A DNA stretch of 64,000 nt from Ichthyophis bannanicus (Eukaryota > Chordata > Amphibia > Gymnophiona > Ichthyophiidae): positions 176,297,043 to 176,361,042 of the forward strand of contig CM066031.1 of NCBI GenBank assembly GCA_033557465.1. Reading direction: 5' to 3'. Within the stretch, counting starts at the first letter, position 1, and the number at the start of each line of letters is the position of its first letter. Below are positions 11,723 to 23,332 of the stretch, in pieces. The notes below the pieces were generated by a model. That model saw only the letters and a program-made list of their open reading frames with translations. It had not been told where the DNA came from and searched no databases. Both the position numbers and the translations under genes were made by a program.

Positions 11723-12597
11723 AAGTGTATACCCATATCCTTATTCATCCAAAACACAGGAGGTATCTACGCTTCATCTTCCAAGGAAATCCCTACCAAT
11801 ACATAATTCTTCCATTCGGGCTCGCCTCTGCCCCAAGAGTCTTCACAAAGTGTATGGCGGTTGCAGCCACATATCTAAGGACTCTCGGAATATTTGTCTT
11901 CCCTTACTTAGATGACTGGCTAATAAGGGCAGCCACGTCTCAGGAAGTTCACCTATCCCTCCTTCGTACAATTCAGGTACTACAGGATCTAGGATTTGTG
12001 ATAAATCTTCCAAAATCCCATCTAGTTCCTACTCTCTAGAATTCATAGGCGCTGTTCTGGATACGCGTCAATGAAGGGCATTTCTACCCCAAGATCGTTG
12101 TACCTGCCTAGTACAGTTAGCATCTCAAGTAAGGGTCAAAAACAATCTCTTTGCCAGAGAGATGCTACAGCTCTTAGGCCATATGGCCTCTACAGTTCAT
12201 GTAGTGCCTTATGCTCTTCTGCACATGTGGACAGCTCAATGGACTTACATCCCAGTGGAAACAGGCCTCTGGGAACCTCACAAGCAAGAAATCTCCTCGT
12301 AGGGTCTCCTTTTCAGATGCCTCCACATCAATGCATCCTGACCACAGATGCCTCCAAATTGGGTTGGGGAGCCCACTTGAATCCTCTCTCCATTCAGGGC
12401 CTCTGGACAGCACAGGAATCACAGCTCCAGATAAATTTACTAGAGCTTCATGCAATCTTCAGTGCCCTCAAAGTGTTCCAACAACAATTTCAGGGCCATA
12501 GAGTGCTGATCCAAACAGATAGCCAGGTAGCTATGTTCTGTATGAACAAGAAGGGCGGAACGGGTTCATGGGTCCTTTGCAAGGAGGCCCTTAGAAA

Positions 12598-14512
12598 CAT
12601 AGGCCATGTGGTCTTTTTCTGTCATCATGTTTCTATCTAGTCTGTCCTTCCATATCAACAACTACAACAGTCCACTTTTTACCTTTAGAGATCCTCTGTG
12701 TTGGTCCCATGCTTTTTTGAATTCAGTTACTGTCCTCATCTCTACCACCTCCACTGGGAGACTATTCCATGGATCCATTACTCTTTCTGTAAAGAACTAT
12801 TTTCGCATATCACTCCTGAATCTATCTCCCTTCACCCTCATTCCATGTCCCCTCGTAGCAGAACTTGCTTTCAATTGAAAGAGGCTCTCTCCCTGAACAT
12901 TTATGCCACGGAGGTATTTAAACATCTCAATCATATCACCTCTATCCCGCCTTTCCTCTAAGGTGTACATATTAAGATCCTTAAGTCTGTCCTCATATGC
13001 TTTATAATGAAGACCACTAATCATTTTAGTAGCCACCCTCTGCACCGACTCCATCCTGTTCACATCCTTTTGAAGGTGCGGTCTCCAGAATTGCACACCA
13101 TACTCCAAATGAGGTCGCACCAAAGACTTATACAGAGGCATTATCACCTCCTTTTTTCTGCTAGCCATTCCTCTCCGTTTGCACCCAAGCATCCTTCTAG
13201 CTTTTGCCGTCGCCTTTTCTACCTGTTTAGCTACTTTAAGATCATCAGACACAACCACGCCTAGGTCCTGTTCTTTAGTGGACAAAAGTACTTCACCTCC
13301 TATATTGTATTGCTCCCTTGGATTGCTGCAGCCCAAATGCATGACCTTACATTTTTTAACATTAAATCCCAGCTGCCAAATTCTAGACCATTCTTCAAGC
13401 TTAGCTAGATCCCTCCTCATGTTATCTACACCTTCCTGGATGTCTACTCTATTGCAGATTTTGGTATCATCTGCAAAGAGGCAAACCGTACCCGAAAGCC
13501 CTTCCGCTATATCACTAACAAAGATGTTAAAAAGAATCGGACCAAGGACAGATCCCTGGGGCACACCACTGGTAACATCCTTCTCCTCAAAGTGCGCTCC
13601 ATTTACTTGTACTCTTTGTCGCCTCACACCCAACCAATTTCTAACCCAAGCAGTAACTTTAGGGTCCATCCCTAGGTTGCTCAGTTTGTTTATAAGTCGC
13701 CTGTGAGGAACAGTGTCAAAGGCTTTACTGAAATCTAAATACACCACATCTAGAGCTCTCCCTTGGTCCAACTCCCTGGTCACCCAGTCAAAGAAATCAA
13801 TCAGATTTGTCTGACAAGACCTGCCTCTGGTGAATCCATGCTGCCTCGGATCCTGTAATCCGCTGGACTCCAGAAACCTCACTATTTTCTCTTTCAGCAG
13901 CGTTTCCAATAATTTACTCGCCACCGAAGTTAAACTAACCGGCCTGTAGTTTTCAACCACATCCTTACTTCCGCTTTTGTGTAAAGGCACCACATGAGCC
14001 TCTCTCCAGTCCTTTGGCACCACTCCCGACTCAAACGAGGCATTGAAAAGGTCAGTCAGTGGAGCTGCTAGAACGTCCCCAAGTTCCCTCAGTATTCTAG
14101 GGTGTATCCCATCCGGTCCCATCGCTTTGTCTACTTTAAGTTGAGCTAGTTTCTCACGAACACAGTCTTCTGAAAATTGTTCGAGATGTCCCTCGCTTCT
14201 GTTCCTATTTGTGAGTGTTTTCTGAGGTCCTGCTCCTGGTTCTTCATCTGTGAACACAGAACAAAAATATTTGTTAAGCAATTCCGCTTTATCCTTATCA
14301 GCTTCTACATATTCCCCCCTGCACCCTTGAGTCTGACAATATCACTTTTGCCCTTCCTCTTCTCACTAATATATCTGAAAAATGTCTTATCCCCCCATTT
14401 TATTGCATTGGTTATTTCCTCCTCCTTTTGAATCTTTGCCTTCTTGACTACTTTGCTAGCTTCTCTAAGTTTTTCCAAATACAGAGATGCATTGGTCCTT
14501 TGGTCCTTTGCC
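12598..14512 (-). mobile_element. CR1-like LINE (second family), 5'-truncated, inserted in DIRS-H
   Basis: The 3' end (near 12598) carries the tail shared with the copy starting at 9942 (TATGTTTCTA in reverse). The body encodes a reverse transcriptase. It splits the DIRS-H RNase H region, so it is younger than DIRS-H. Confidence 0.8.
12797..14281 (-). CDS. CR1-like reverse transcriptase (ORF2 C-terminal part)
   Basis: The open frame is 494 codons. Domains in order: thumb/linker GPDGIHPRILREL (about residue 55), FKEDWREAHVVPLHK-like, NYRPVSLTSV (about 112), HGFTRGRSCQTNL (about 148), VVYLDFSKAFDTVPHRRL (RT motif A, about 178), VPQGSVLGPILFN (about 240), LFADDTKIC (motif C, about 267), then the C-terminal YGVQFWRPHLQKDV and EERRDRGDMIEMFKYL. 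The endonuclease is missing because of 5' truncation; the first Met is not a natural start. The frame closes on a TAG where the 9942-10640 copy has a Tyr codon, and the last 40 or so residues continue in frame after it, so this stop is probably a mutation. Confidence 0.8.
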   Translation of the reverse strand: MLNKYFCSVFTDEEPGAGPQKTLTNRNRSEGHLEQFSEDCVREKLAQLKVDKAMGPDGIHPRILRELGDVLAAPLTDLFNASFESGVVPKDWREAHVVPLHKSGSKDVVENYRPVSLTSVASKLLETLLKEKIVRFLESSGLQDPRQHGFTRGRSCQTNLIDFFDWVTRELDQGRALDVVYLDFSKAFDTVPHRRLINKLSNLGMDPKVTAWVRNWLGVRRQRVQVNGAHFEEKDVTSGVPQGSVLGPILFNIFVSDIAEGLSGTVCLFADDTKICNRVDIQEGVDNMRRDLAKLEEWSRIWQLGFNVKKCKVMHLGCSNPREQYNIGGEVLLSTKEQDLGVVVSDDLKVAKQVEKATAKARRMLGCKRRGMASRKKEVIMPLYKSLVRPHLEYGVQFWRPHLQKDVNRMESVQRVATKMISGLHYKAYEDRLKDLNMYTLEERRDRGDMIEMFKYLRGINVQGESLFQLKASSATRGHGMRVKGDRFRSDMRK

Positions 14513-14929
14513 ATTGCTCACCAGATGCAGTATATCTGCCAGGATGCCAAAATGTCTTAGCAGACAGATTGAGTTGAATCCTCCTGCCACACGAGTGGTC
14601 TCTCCATCAGTGGACCACTTCCTACATCTTTCAGACCTGGGGAACTCCGGAGATAGACCTTTTTGCAACTCTGCAGAATGCCAAGCTACCTCGCTTTTGC
14701 ACAAGAACCTCGATGCCCAGTCGTCAACAGGTCAATGCTGTCCACTTTCACTGGAGTCAGGATTTCCTGTATGCCTTTTCTCCCATACCCCTGATTCCCA
14801 AAACACTTTTCAAGCTTCGAGTGGACAAGGGCCACATGAGATCCTCATAGCCCCATGCTGGCTATGTAAATCGTAGTTTCCTCTCCTGCTATGTCTGTCA
14901 TAGGCTCTCCCTCTGAGTCTATGATCAGC

Positions 14930-16040
14930 TCCCAACCTTCTTTCACAGGAGGAGGGAACGCTACTCCATCCCAACCTGCAGTCTCTCCATCTCATGGCTC
15001 AGCTGCTGAAAGCGTAGCCTTGAAAGGTCTCAGCCTTCCTCGGGAAGTAAAGGACATCCTGCTAGCCTCCAGGAAACAGTCTACCAGACATTCCTATGAC
15101 TTCAAGTGGCATAGGTACTCCACTTGGTGTAATCGAAGGGATATGAATCCCTTCTCAGCCCCAGTGGAGGCTCTCCTTCAGTATCTCCTACATCTTTCGT
15201 CCTCTGGTCTGAAGACCATCTCAGTAAGAGTTCACCTCAGTGCAATTGCTGCTTCTCATCATCCCTTGGATGGGCAGCCCATTTCTTTACAACCACTTGT
15301 AACACGTTTCATGAGAGGGTTATAATTAACCAAGCCCCCCCATCAGGCCACCACCAGTGGTATGGGATCTTAATGTCGCCTTAGCTCCTTAAGCTGCCCT
15401 TTGATCCTTTAGCCACAACCTTGCTAAAGTTTCTCTTGGAAGGTCATCTTCCTTATTGAACTCACTTCAGCTGGACTTATTAGTGAGCTCCAAGCATTGG
15501 TGGCTGACCCGCCTTATACATGCTTCCATCATGATAAGGTGGTCCTTAGGACTCGCCCTCATTTCATGCCCAAAGTCATGTCTCTCTTCCACTTGAATCA
15601 GTCAGTCTACCTACCTGTCTTCCCTAGACCTCGTTCTTCTAGGCTAGAGGCAACCCTCCATACTCCAAGCGTGCCTTGGCATTCTTTCTTCAAAGGACAG
15701 CTGAGCACTGTAAGAGCTCTGTTATTCATCTTCTTTGATCCCAGTCACTTGGGGTTGCCAGTATCCAAACGTACCCTTTCTAAATGGATAGCAGATTGCA
15801 TCTCATTTGCTTATGCCAAAGCAAGACTTTCCCTTGACGGTCATGTCACTCCCATAATGTTCATGCCATGGCTGCCTCCACGGCAAACCTACATTCTGTT
15901 TCCATTGATGAAATCTTCAAAGCAGCCACCTAGTCTTCGGTGTATACCTTTGCTGTGTGTTACTGTCTGGAGAGGAACTCCTGCCGGGATGCCATGTTTG
16001 GTCAGGCTGTACTCCAACACCTCTTTCAGACTTAGGGCAA
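14930..16040 (+). pseudogene. DIRS-H tyrosine recombinase, broken
   Basis: Recognisable blocks: LPREVKDILLASRKQSTRHSYDFKWHRYSTWC, ALLQYLLHLSSSGLKT, VRVHLSAIAASHHPLDGQPIS, PPYT.FHHDKVVLRT, PFHLNQSVYLPVF and SKRTLSKWIADCISFAYAKARLSLDGHVT. The catalytic-Tyr end (YCLERNSCRDAMFGQAVLQHLF, read at about 15958-16034) is in a shifted frame. The first Arg motif reads SAGL rather than SARR, and at least four frame breaks are present. Confidence 0.7.
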
Positions 16041-16163
16041 CTCTTCCTCTCCATCCCTGAATTTCGATGCCAGATGTCCATTAAAGATCCATGCCCTCTT
16101 GAGGTTTGCTCTGAGGCAAATCTACTGATTCTGGGGACCTTCCTCTGGCATCTGGGAGCTAGG

Positions 16164-16260
16164 GAGTCCCATATGTGAAGACTTGCATTTCTGCTTGTTC
16201 CTGGAGCTAGCATAGTTACTCACCTGTAACAGGTGATCTCTGAGAACAGCAGGAATCTCA
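16164..16260 (+). repeat. DIRS-H internal complementary region (ICR)
   Basis: The first half (AGTCCCATATGTGAAGAC...CTGCTTGTTCCTGGAG) is the complement of a DIRS left end. The second half (TAGTTACTCACCTGTAACAG...) is the complement of the right end at 16430-16468. The ICR joins the two outer ends and is thought to template the circular intermediate. Confidence 0.75.
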
Positions 16261-16274
16261 CGCTCTCGCTCTCC

Positions 16275-16468
16275 AAACTCAACTGAGGAGGGAGAGTCTC
16301 AAAGGCAGGAAGGCAGCAATGCGCAGGTGCAGTGGGATACTCCCAAAGGCTTTCCTATTGGATGCTGGGGAGCATTCCCTCGCTGTCTCCGGTATCGACG
16401 TCACCCATATGTGAAGACTAAATTCCTGCTGTTCCCGGAGATCATCTGTACAGGTGAGTAACTACACT
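16275..16468 (+). repeat. DIRS-H right inverted terminal repeat plus extension
   Basis: It is the complement of B-type left ends such as 38385-38530. Landmarks are GGGAGAGTC, GGCAGGAAGGCAGCAATGCGC, CCAAAGGCTTTCCTATTGG, ACGTCACCCATATGTGAAG, then the right extension GTACAGGTGAGTAACTACAC. Confidence 0.75.
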
Positions 16469-16915
16469 TTCCAAAGTTTTAAGTTGTTTATCGATATTTT
16501 GATTTTACTCTTCCCCCCCCTTTTTTTTAGTTATTTATAATCGGAATATAATTCAATTTCTCCTTGATTATTGAAAATGCAGGTGCCCTACTGCATCCTG
16601 TATTTAGCTGTGATTCTTATCAAATGTACTTGTGGTGAAATCAGGTTTTAAGACCTCAAGATTCTGATTTCCCATGTAGGACTTCTCAATATTCTCTTGA
16701 ATATCTTACAATTGCGTCATTTTTCATAATGTGGCACTTAATGTTTTTACGTTATGCACTTTTATTGCACATTGTAGTTACTTTTTGCTTTATATAGTAG
16801 TTGCTCTTTCCTCTTTTCTTATGGCCAAATGGCATTTTAAACAACCCTGGTTGAAACCGTGGTGTGTTTTACTTTTATCTATGTACTGGTTTTGTTCACA
16901 GCTAATGAATACTGC
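16469..16915. other. AT-rich intron-like stretch, no gene seen
   Basis: It lies between the DIRS-H end and the Penelope-like element target site. I see no coding similarity. It may belong, with 25996-26395, to an older Penelope-like 3' region that the younger element split. Confidence 0.4.
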
Positions 16916-16930
16916 CAATGGTTTATATGT
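16916..16930 (+). repeat. Target duplication, left copy, of the Penelope-like element
   Basis: The 15-mer CAATGGTTTATATGT occurs here and again at 25981-25995, just outside the two ends of the Penelope-like element. Confidence 0.75.
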
Positions 16931-16972
16931 GAACTGAAACAAAACCCCCCCCCCAAAGTAACCAAAATCGAA

Positions 16973-17345
16973 TGCCAAAAAATTAGTCACTTAGACTCTT
17001 TGAAAAAATCCCATATAAATTTGTTTATAAATGTTGGACCAAAACCGAAGGAGGGGAGAAAAACACTCTCTCTCACAATTGGTCATGTCCCTTTTAATCA
17101 AAAATGGTTCTTAGAACATAAGACTGTGCAAAAGTACTTGTCTTTAAGTGGTGTAATAAATGGCAGCAGTGCAGAAGAGTATCATCAGGAAAAGCACACG
17201 ACGTGCACGTTTCGGCCAAAAACCATAGCCCTGTCTCAAGTGTCGTAAGTTCTGTCATCCGAATCCAAATAACTGCCATTAAACGCCCCCACTAGAGCCC
17301 ACAGTTTTTCAAGTAGCAATGCTAACAAAAGATTGGCTGTTCAAC
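16973..17345 (-). repeat. PLE terminal repeat, left copy (inverted)
   Basis: It is the reverse complement of 25584-25982 with few differences. Shared landmarks include TTTCGGCC, CAAGTGTCGTAAGTTCTG, CCCACTAGAGCCCACAG and GGCTGTTCAAC. It holds a hammerhead-like motif on the minus strand (about 17180-17245). Confidence 0.85.
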
Positions 17346-17443
17346 AGTCACTCAAACTAGAACCACCAATGAAAGAAGGGAGAACCCATCATCACCAGGG
17401 TAGCCCTTCTAACAATGGACAACGACATAATAGGCTAGACCAA

Positions 17444-17913
17444 TCAATCTCCCGGTTCAAGCCATGTGGGTGTACAGAGTTTAACAAATATATTCAACGC
17501 TGTTCTAAATTGCAAACGTGAAATTCTGTCACCCCTGCAGGGATTCCAAGGAACATGATTAATGATCCGCCAGCGTAAATCAGTAAATTGATTATGTGAC
17601 AGGCAATGATCCACAATAGGTGCCGAAGAAACCTTCAGACGCAGCCAAGAAACATGTTCGCCCAGCCTGAGTTTGACAGAACGGATGGTCGTCCTACATA
17701 AAGTAAAGCACATGGGCATTCCAGAAGGTATACCACAAAAGTAGACACACAAGAAGTGGTCCACCGGCACACATAGGAACAGCCAGAAACCGGATCTGAC
17801 CAAACGGAACCCGATAAAGATGTAAGACAAAACTGACATTGGCCACATGGAAAATGACCTGATCCATTCAAAGGTGGTGGTATAGGACGGTCAGTTGGGG
17901 GTGCCGATCTCAC
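17444..17913 (-). pseudogene. PLE GIY-YIG endonuclease domain, frameshifted
   Basis: On the minus strand, CGQCQFC (Cys-rich linker) is followed by FVVYLLECPCALLYVGR, the GIY-YIG core. After a frameshift near 17700, the TTIRSVKLRLGEHVS block, the LRWRIINHVPW block and the RGDRISRLQFRTALNIF block continue. These match the PLE endonuclease order (GIY...YVGxT...R...EH...). It cuts the target for PLE insertion. The L1-like LINE separates it from the RT. A single frameshift is enough to kill the protein. Confidence 0.75.
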
Positions 17914-17931
17914 TATTAAATCTTGCAGGTT

Positions 17932-17947
17932 AGAACTGTGAGAAAAA
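17932..17947 (+). repeat. L1-like LINE target duplication, left copy
   Basis: AGAACTGTGAGAAAAA occurs here and at 23317-23332, directly after the poly-A tail of the LINE. Confidence 0.85.
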
Positions 17948-18079
17948 CGGGGGCGGAGCCCGATGTCCAGCGGGATGGTCGCATAACGCTGAGGCTCCCG
18001 AGAGGCCTACTCAGAATCCTGAATTAACACCGGACATACTTGAACTTTTGCTCTGATCTTACCGGGGCACATTGGTGAG

Positions 18080-18930
18080 ATGGCGGGGACCAAACCCACG
18101 CGCCTGGAATTTGGATCTCCAGCGGCTTCTCACGGCAAACGCTCCAAAACTGAACCCCCGTCCCCGCAGAGAAGGGGCTGGCTTTGCGCGAGGGCCCCGA
18201 AATGCAGCAGGAAATCCTCGCAGAGATTAGAGGGGTCAAGGACCTCGTGCAGTCAAACGGTGAAGCGCTCCGAGCGCTGCGGGAAGATCTTGGTGTACTG
18301 CAAGGCAGGCTAGAGGGGCTCTCTTCGCGTCAGGACAAAATGGAGAGCATATTAGACTCCCATGCGGCCCGGTTGTCCAAACTCGACAAAGTTGAACGTC
18401 AGGTACGGGCCTTGCAGAAAGAAGTGGAAGATGGCAATAATAGAGCGCGCCGCAACAACCTACGACTCGTGGGCATACCGGAGGGAGCGGAATCGGGAGA
18501 CATGAAAGAGTTTTTATGCAAAATCCTCCCTTCCCTGCTCCAAATCACTTTTACCAACGAATTGGAGATCGATCGCGCTCATCGTGTACCCACAAACATA
18601 ACGCTCAACAGGAAGACCCCGCGGCCTATCATCTTTCGACTTTTGAGATATCAACATGTGGAGCAAATTCTCAGTGCCTCTCGGGCAAAGGGCCATATGG
18701 AGTTTGAGAGCCATAAGATCTCCTTCTACCCTGACTTGGCTAAACCCACGGTCGACCGCCGAAAACGCTTTCTGGAATTCCGGCCGAGGCTACAACAACT
18801 ACAAGCACGCTATGGCCTGATGTATCCGGCCAAGCTCCGAGTCACGCTTCACAATCAGACAAGAACATTTGAGGACCCTGAGCTACTAGCGGAGTTTTTG
18901 GATTCTAAAGAAGCCGACTTGATGCGCTGA
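18080..18930 (+). pseudogene. L1-type ORF1 protein (RNA-binding, coiled coil)
   Basis: The main frame runs 18184-18930 (its first ATG at 18202). It has a heptad-rich coiled coil (residues about 10-95), an RRM-like centre (NNRARRNNLRLVGIPEG) and a C-terminal domain (FESHKISFYPDLAKPTVDRRKRF...PAKLRVTLHN), the L1 ORF1 layout. The likely natural start is the ATG at 18080 in another frame (MAGTKPTRLEF), so a frameshift near 18170 probably separates the first 30 codons. The protein would coat LINE RNA. Confidence 0.75.
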
Positions 18931-19346
18931 CTTCCAGAATATCCCTGCAAGTATTCTCATAACCGCTGTACCTGCCATATTGGATTTGCCGCGGCTCAGC
19001 AAAGAATCTGGCGAGGGCGGTCTGTTGCCTTATTTTGATGATATCTGTGACCCGACTCCATCTACCCACAGTAGCCTCGATGAGTATCAGAGACAGTGTT
19101 AATTATGGACTCTGGTGTTTCTTTTCTTTTTTTTTCATGTCTCTATCTTCCTCTCTAGGGCCTCCTCCCGCAGACATATGGTCGCCATATTCATTGGGGG
19201 TTTTGCTTCTTCTCTAAGTTACCTTGGTACATACTTTTCAATATGGGGTGTATTAGCCAGCATACTCGGTGATTATGTCATTGTTGCACAGATTCTGATT
19301 ATGTTGTATGTTTTCAAGCGCCCTTACCTAAAATGTCTATTACCGA

Positions 19347-22300
19347 TTGATGGCACCATGTAAGATTTTCTCATTGAACGTAAAAGGAATCAATAATCCG
19401 ATAAAACGGAAGAAAATCCTAAGCTATCTAAGTCATGAAGCTGCAGACCTGATTTTCCTCCAAGAAACGCATTTAAATTCGAAGGAAACTCTTAAACTCA
19501 ATATTAAACCTTACATGGTGGCCGCCTATTCCCCAGCCGTTTCTAAGAAATGTGGGGTTGCCATACTGGTTAGGAAATCTCTGCATGCTACTATTATTGC
19601 GACTAGCTCAGATACAGCAGGTAGATGGTCCAGAGTTCACCTCAAGATAGGTAGCCTTGAAGTTACATGTATATGCCTTTATGCTCCTAATGTGGATGAC
19701 CCTGCCTTTTTTGCTACCATTGCTCAGGTTGCGCAGGCCTCTGCTAATACTTCATTGATAATAGGGGGGGATTTCAATTTAGTTCTTGATCCTCTGATTG
19801 ACAAACAGCCGCCTAGGACAAGTGGTCCCCCCAAGAGTCACACCACGCTTACCGCTTTGATCAAAGATCTTGCTTTAGTTGATCTATCACAAATCCCAGT
19901 CTCGCATAGATTTCTTTCTAATATCAAAACTGTTAGTTCCTCAGGTGGACACTGCAAGGATTCACTCCCAACATATTTCAGATCATGCTGCTATTTCTTT
20001 TCAATTACACACTACTACACCCCAAGGGAATTCGGGGGCCTGGTTCTTTGATAGAGCCCTGTTAACTCAGCCAGAGTTCCAGTTAGAAATTCGAGCAGCC
20101 ATACAGGATTACTTCCATTTTAATTTACCCCAGGATACTGCGAATTGGGCTTGGTGGGAGGGTTTCAAAGCGGCCATTCGAGCAACGATCACTAGCTATC
20201 AAATCCGCCTACGGAAACAACGCAAACAGCAGCTACTCATCCTAGACCAACAAATCAAAGCAGGCGAACGAGTTTTAACTTCACGTACTGATCCATGTGT
20301 CTTAGTTCGCTTACAGCGTCTCCGTTTTCAATATAATGCAATCCTCTCAACTGCAGCTTCTAAGAGTATTGAGCTTCAACGAGGAACATACTATCGTGAA
20401 AACAACCGAGCCGGTCGACTTTTAGCCAACGCCTTGAAAGGTCAAAAAGAAGCCAAACGCGTAGCGGCCCTTCGTGCCCCACAGGGAGGGGGCATCTTGA
20501 CCAAAGACTCCGATATTGTAGAACTCTTTCGGGATTTCTATACCCGCCTATATCAATCTGAATGTGAGTTCTCACCAGAGACCTTCGAGCGATTGCTTTC
20601 TGGTATCCAGCGGCCGACCCTCTCTGAAGCTGATAGGGATGCGCTGGATGAACCCTTCTCTACTTCAGAGATCCAATCTGCCCTAACACGAACAGCCTCG
20701 GGTCGAGCCGCAGGGCCTGATGGTCTCCCGACCGAATTCTACAGAACGTTCAGTGCAGATCTAGTTCCCTACTTAACTCTATTTTACTGCCCTTGCGGTA
20801 GATACATCCTCTTTGGGATCCTTTTCTGCAGCTAATGTGGTAGTATTTGAGAAAGAAGGCAGAGACCCGCTGCTAACCGCCAACTACCGTCCAATTTCCC
20901 TACTTAATGCCGATTATAAGATTTTCGCAACGATCTTGGCCACCCGGCTATCTGACAGGATGGCCACCCTAATCCATCCCGACCAATGCGGTTTTATACC
21001 CGGCCGATCCACCGCTGACAATGCTCGGACCTTGTGCCATGTGCTATCCAGTGCTGCCAATCTAGATCACCCATGGGTGGGTCTTTCCCTAGATGCTGAA
21101 AAAGCCTTTGATCGCCTAGAATGGCCCTTCTTATTTGCAGTTCTCCGATGGTATGGCTTTGGGGAGGGCTTCCTCCGATACCTCCAAGTTATGTATACTC
21201 AACCCGTCGCCAGTATTTGTGTAAATGCCATTAAATCTCAGCCTTTTAATCTCCAAAGAGGCACGCGTCAAGGTTGCCCCCTATCACCAATGCTCTTTGA
21301 TCTAGCTCTTGAACCCCTCGCCCTCCTTATTAGACAGTCCGCACGTATTCGAGGTGTCCCCTTCAGTCACAGAGAGATTAAACTCTCTGCATATGCAGAT
21401 GACCTGATGCTTTTCGTATCCCTTGATTCGGTTCCAGCTGTCTTGGATCTGATTGATGGATACTCGCAATTATCGGGCTATAAAATTAACTGGACCAAAT
21501 CTGTAGCATTCCCACTGAACCGCTGGGTGCATGAGGCTGACATGCAGGCCTTTCCTTTCCTTTGGCAATCCCGCATGGTGAAATATCTTGGGGTCCATTA
21601 CTGTTCTCCTTTAGAAGACACTATCAGTTTTAATGCCAAAGAGGTAGTCTCCAAAGTCCGTGAGCTCACAAATCTTTGGTCCCCCTTATCCCTTACATGG
21701 TGGGGCCGCCTAGAAACTGTGAAAATGATGATAGTCCCCAAAGTGAATTACATTTTAGAAATGCTGCCATGCTTACTCCCGCTACACACTTACAAAGATA
21801 TTGAGGGCCTTCTCGTCCGCTACCTCTGGCAGGGCAAACCACCAAGGATAGCTAAACAAAAACTACAGTCTGCGAAGGAGCTAGGGGGTGCCAGATTTCC
21901 TGATTTTCTCAGATACCATCAAGCATTCCTACTTAAGCAAGGTGCCCGATGGCTAGATGCCTCAACAGACAGCAGACCAGTTTGGCTTGATATAGAAGAG
22001 GAGCTTAGTAGCCCAATTCCGTTGACCCATCTCCCCGGTATGTCCCATCAAGTAGACACCCGCCATCCCCCAATGATTGTCGATACTCTTGCGGCCTTTA
22101 ACACTCTCATTCTATCACTGGGCCCAAACGTATGTCCTCAGGACGGACTCCCGCTGTGGAATAATCCCAGAATTCAAGTTCTAAACAGAACGATAGCATG
22201 GAAACCCTGGTACTCTAGGGGGATCTGGACACCCCAACAGCTCTTCTCTGCCGCTCGTTGGAAAACCTTTTCTGAGTTACAAAAGGAATTTGCGCTACCA

Positions 22301-23089
22301 GCGAAACATTACTTTCAATTGATGCAGCTTCAACACTGCCTCAAAAGTGCTCAAATCATGCCGCCCTCTGTCCCTACTGAGGACGGGCTATTAGAACTAG
22401 TTCACTCTATTAGTAGTACACATGGGGTAGCCTCTAACTTGTATAAATTATTATGTCAGGGTACAGATACTGCCACTTTTAGAGCCCAACAAGCCTGGGA
22501 GCGCGAACTGCAAACCACTTTAACCCCTATGCAATGGAGCGTTTTCTGGAGCAAAGTAGTGCGGGTTTCCCGGTCTGCCTCAGTTACCCAAACTCTCTTC
22601 TTTTTTGCACATAGATGCTTTTATACTCCAGAAAAAATAGCCAAATGGAACACAACTGCTAGGGACCAGTGTTGGTCTTGCCATACTGCTGTGGGAACCC
22701 TCGCTCATGTTATTTATGAATGTCCGCAACTACAGGTTTACTGGGGGCGGGTCTGGGGTCGTATTCAATGTATCTTACATCTTCACGAGCCTCTCTCTTG
22801 GAAGATTGTGGGACTCCGCTCAGTGGCGGAGGTCCCCTCTCTTCCTAAGAAGGGTCGCTTTCTCCTTGATTTCATGCTGGGTATAGCCATATGTTTAATC
22901 ACGAGGAATTGGAAGGATAGCTCTCGACTTACTGTCAATGAATGGTGGAACCTCGTCTGCTTATATAGTAAATATGAGCAGATATCTCGGAGAGCTATTC
23001 CCCATACCCAAACTCACTCTCGCTTGTCTAAATGGCAGATGCTCAATGATTATGTACACTCTGCTCATTGTTCCGACATGTCTGTTTAA
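19347..23089 (+). pseudogene. L1-type ORF2 (endonuclease-RT), two frame breaks
   Basis: Endonuclease: SLNVKGINNPIKRKKIL, FLQETHL, YAPNVDD, GGDFN, then SRIDFFLIS and SDHAAI. RT: NYRPISLLNADYKI, QCGFIPGRST, SLDAEKAFDRLEW (motif A), RQGCPLSPMLFDLALEPLA, LSAYADDLMLFV (motif C, catalytic DD), KYLGVHY. A Cys/His block CWSCHTAVGTLAHVIYECP (about 22670-22720) is the usual C-terminal knuckle. The frame breaks near 19880, where about a dozen residues between LVD and YHK seem deleted from the endonuclease, and again near 20790. The RT half (20813-23089, 758 codons) is open. Confidence 0.85.
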
Positions 23090-23332
23090 TGTGCACTCAT
23101 CATGTTTCAGATCACCGTTAGGTTTTGTAACACAATAATGTCAGTACACGCCCGCTTCGGGAATGATCAGTTTTCTAGAGAAGAAGCAGGGGGGAGGGGG
23201 GTGGCAGGGGTTTACTTTGGTGTATGTATCACATTATCTGTATCTGTCTTTTAGCTGTATGTCTTCCTTTCCTTTGTTGTTATAAAACGAAAATAAAGAA
23301 TTAAAAAAAAAAAAAAAGAACTGTGAGAAAAA

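Larger units (their letters stand above)
11724..14880 (+). pseudogene. DIRS-H pol (RT-RNase H-MT), broken
   Basis: RT starts in the middle at YTHILIHPKHRRYLRF and includes the FGLASAPRVFTKCM block and the catalytic FPYLDDWLI (about 11902-11928). The RNase H blocks TTDASKLGWGAHL, LELHAIFSALK and IQTDSQVAMFCMNKKGGTG follow. A 1.9-kb CR1-like LINE splits the gene at 12598. It resumes at about 14515 with the ADRLS, LPHEWSLH, IDLFAT and LYAFSPIPLIPKTLFKLR blocks. Several stops and frameshifts are present. Confidence 0.75.
11724..16468 (+). mobile_element. DIRS-H, B-type, 5'-truncated, interrupted by a CR1-like LINE
   Basis: It contains RT and RNase H pieces (11724-12597), the pol C-terminus (14515-14880), recombinase (14930-16040), an ICR (16164-16260) and the right terminal repeat ending near 16468. 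The left end and gag are absent. The flank after the right end reads TTTCC, as at other DIRS insertions in this window. Confidence 0.8.
17948..23316 (+). mobile_element. Full-length L1/Tx1-group LINE inserted in the PLE
   Basis: The element is 5,369 bp, with a GC-rich 5' end (CGGGGGCGGAGCCC), ORF1, ORF2 and an A-rich tail after AATAAA. A 16-bp target duplication brackets it. Length and the complete 5' end point to one full-length, fairly recent insertion, but ORF2 is frameshifted. Confidence 0.9.

Noticed and set aside
19035..19363. Small hydrophobic frames between L1 ORF1 and ORF2 as a gene
   Set aside because: They lie in the inter-ORF spacer and have no recognisable similarity.
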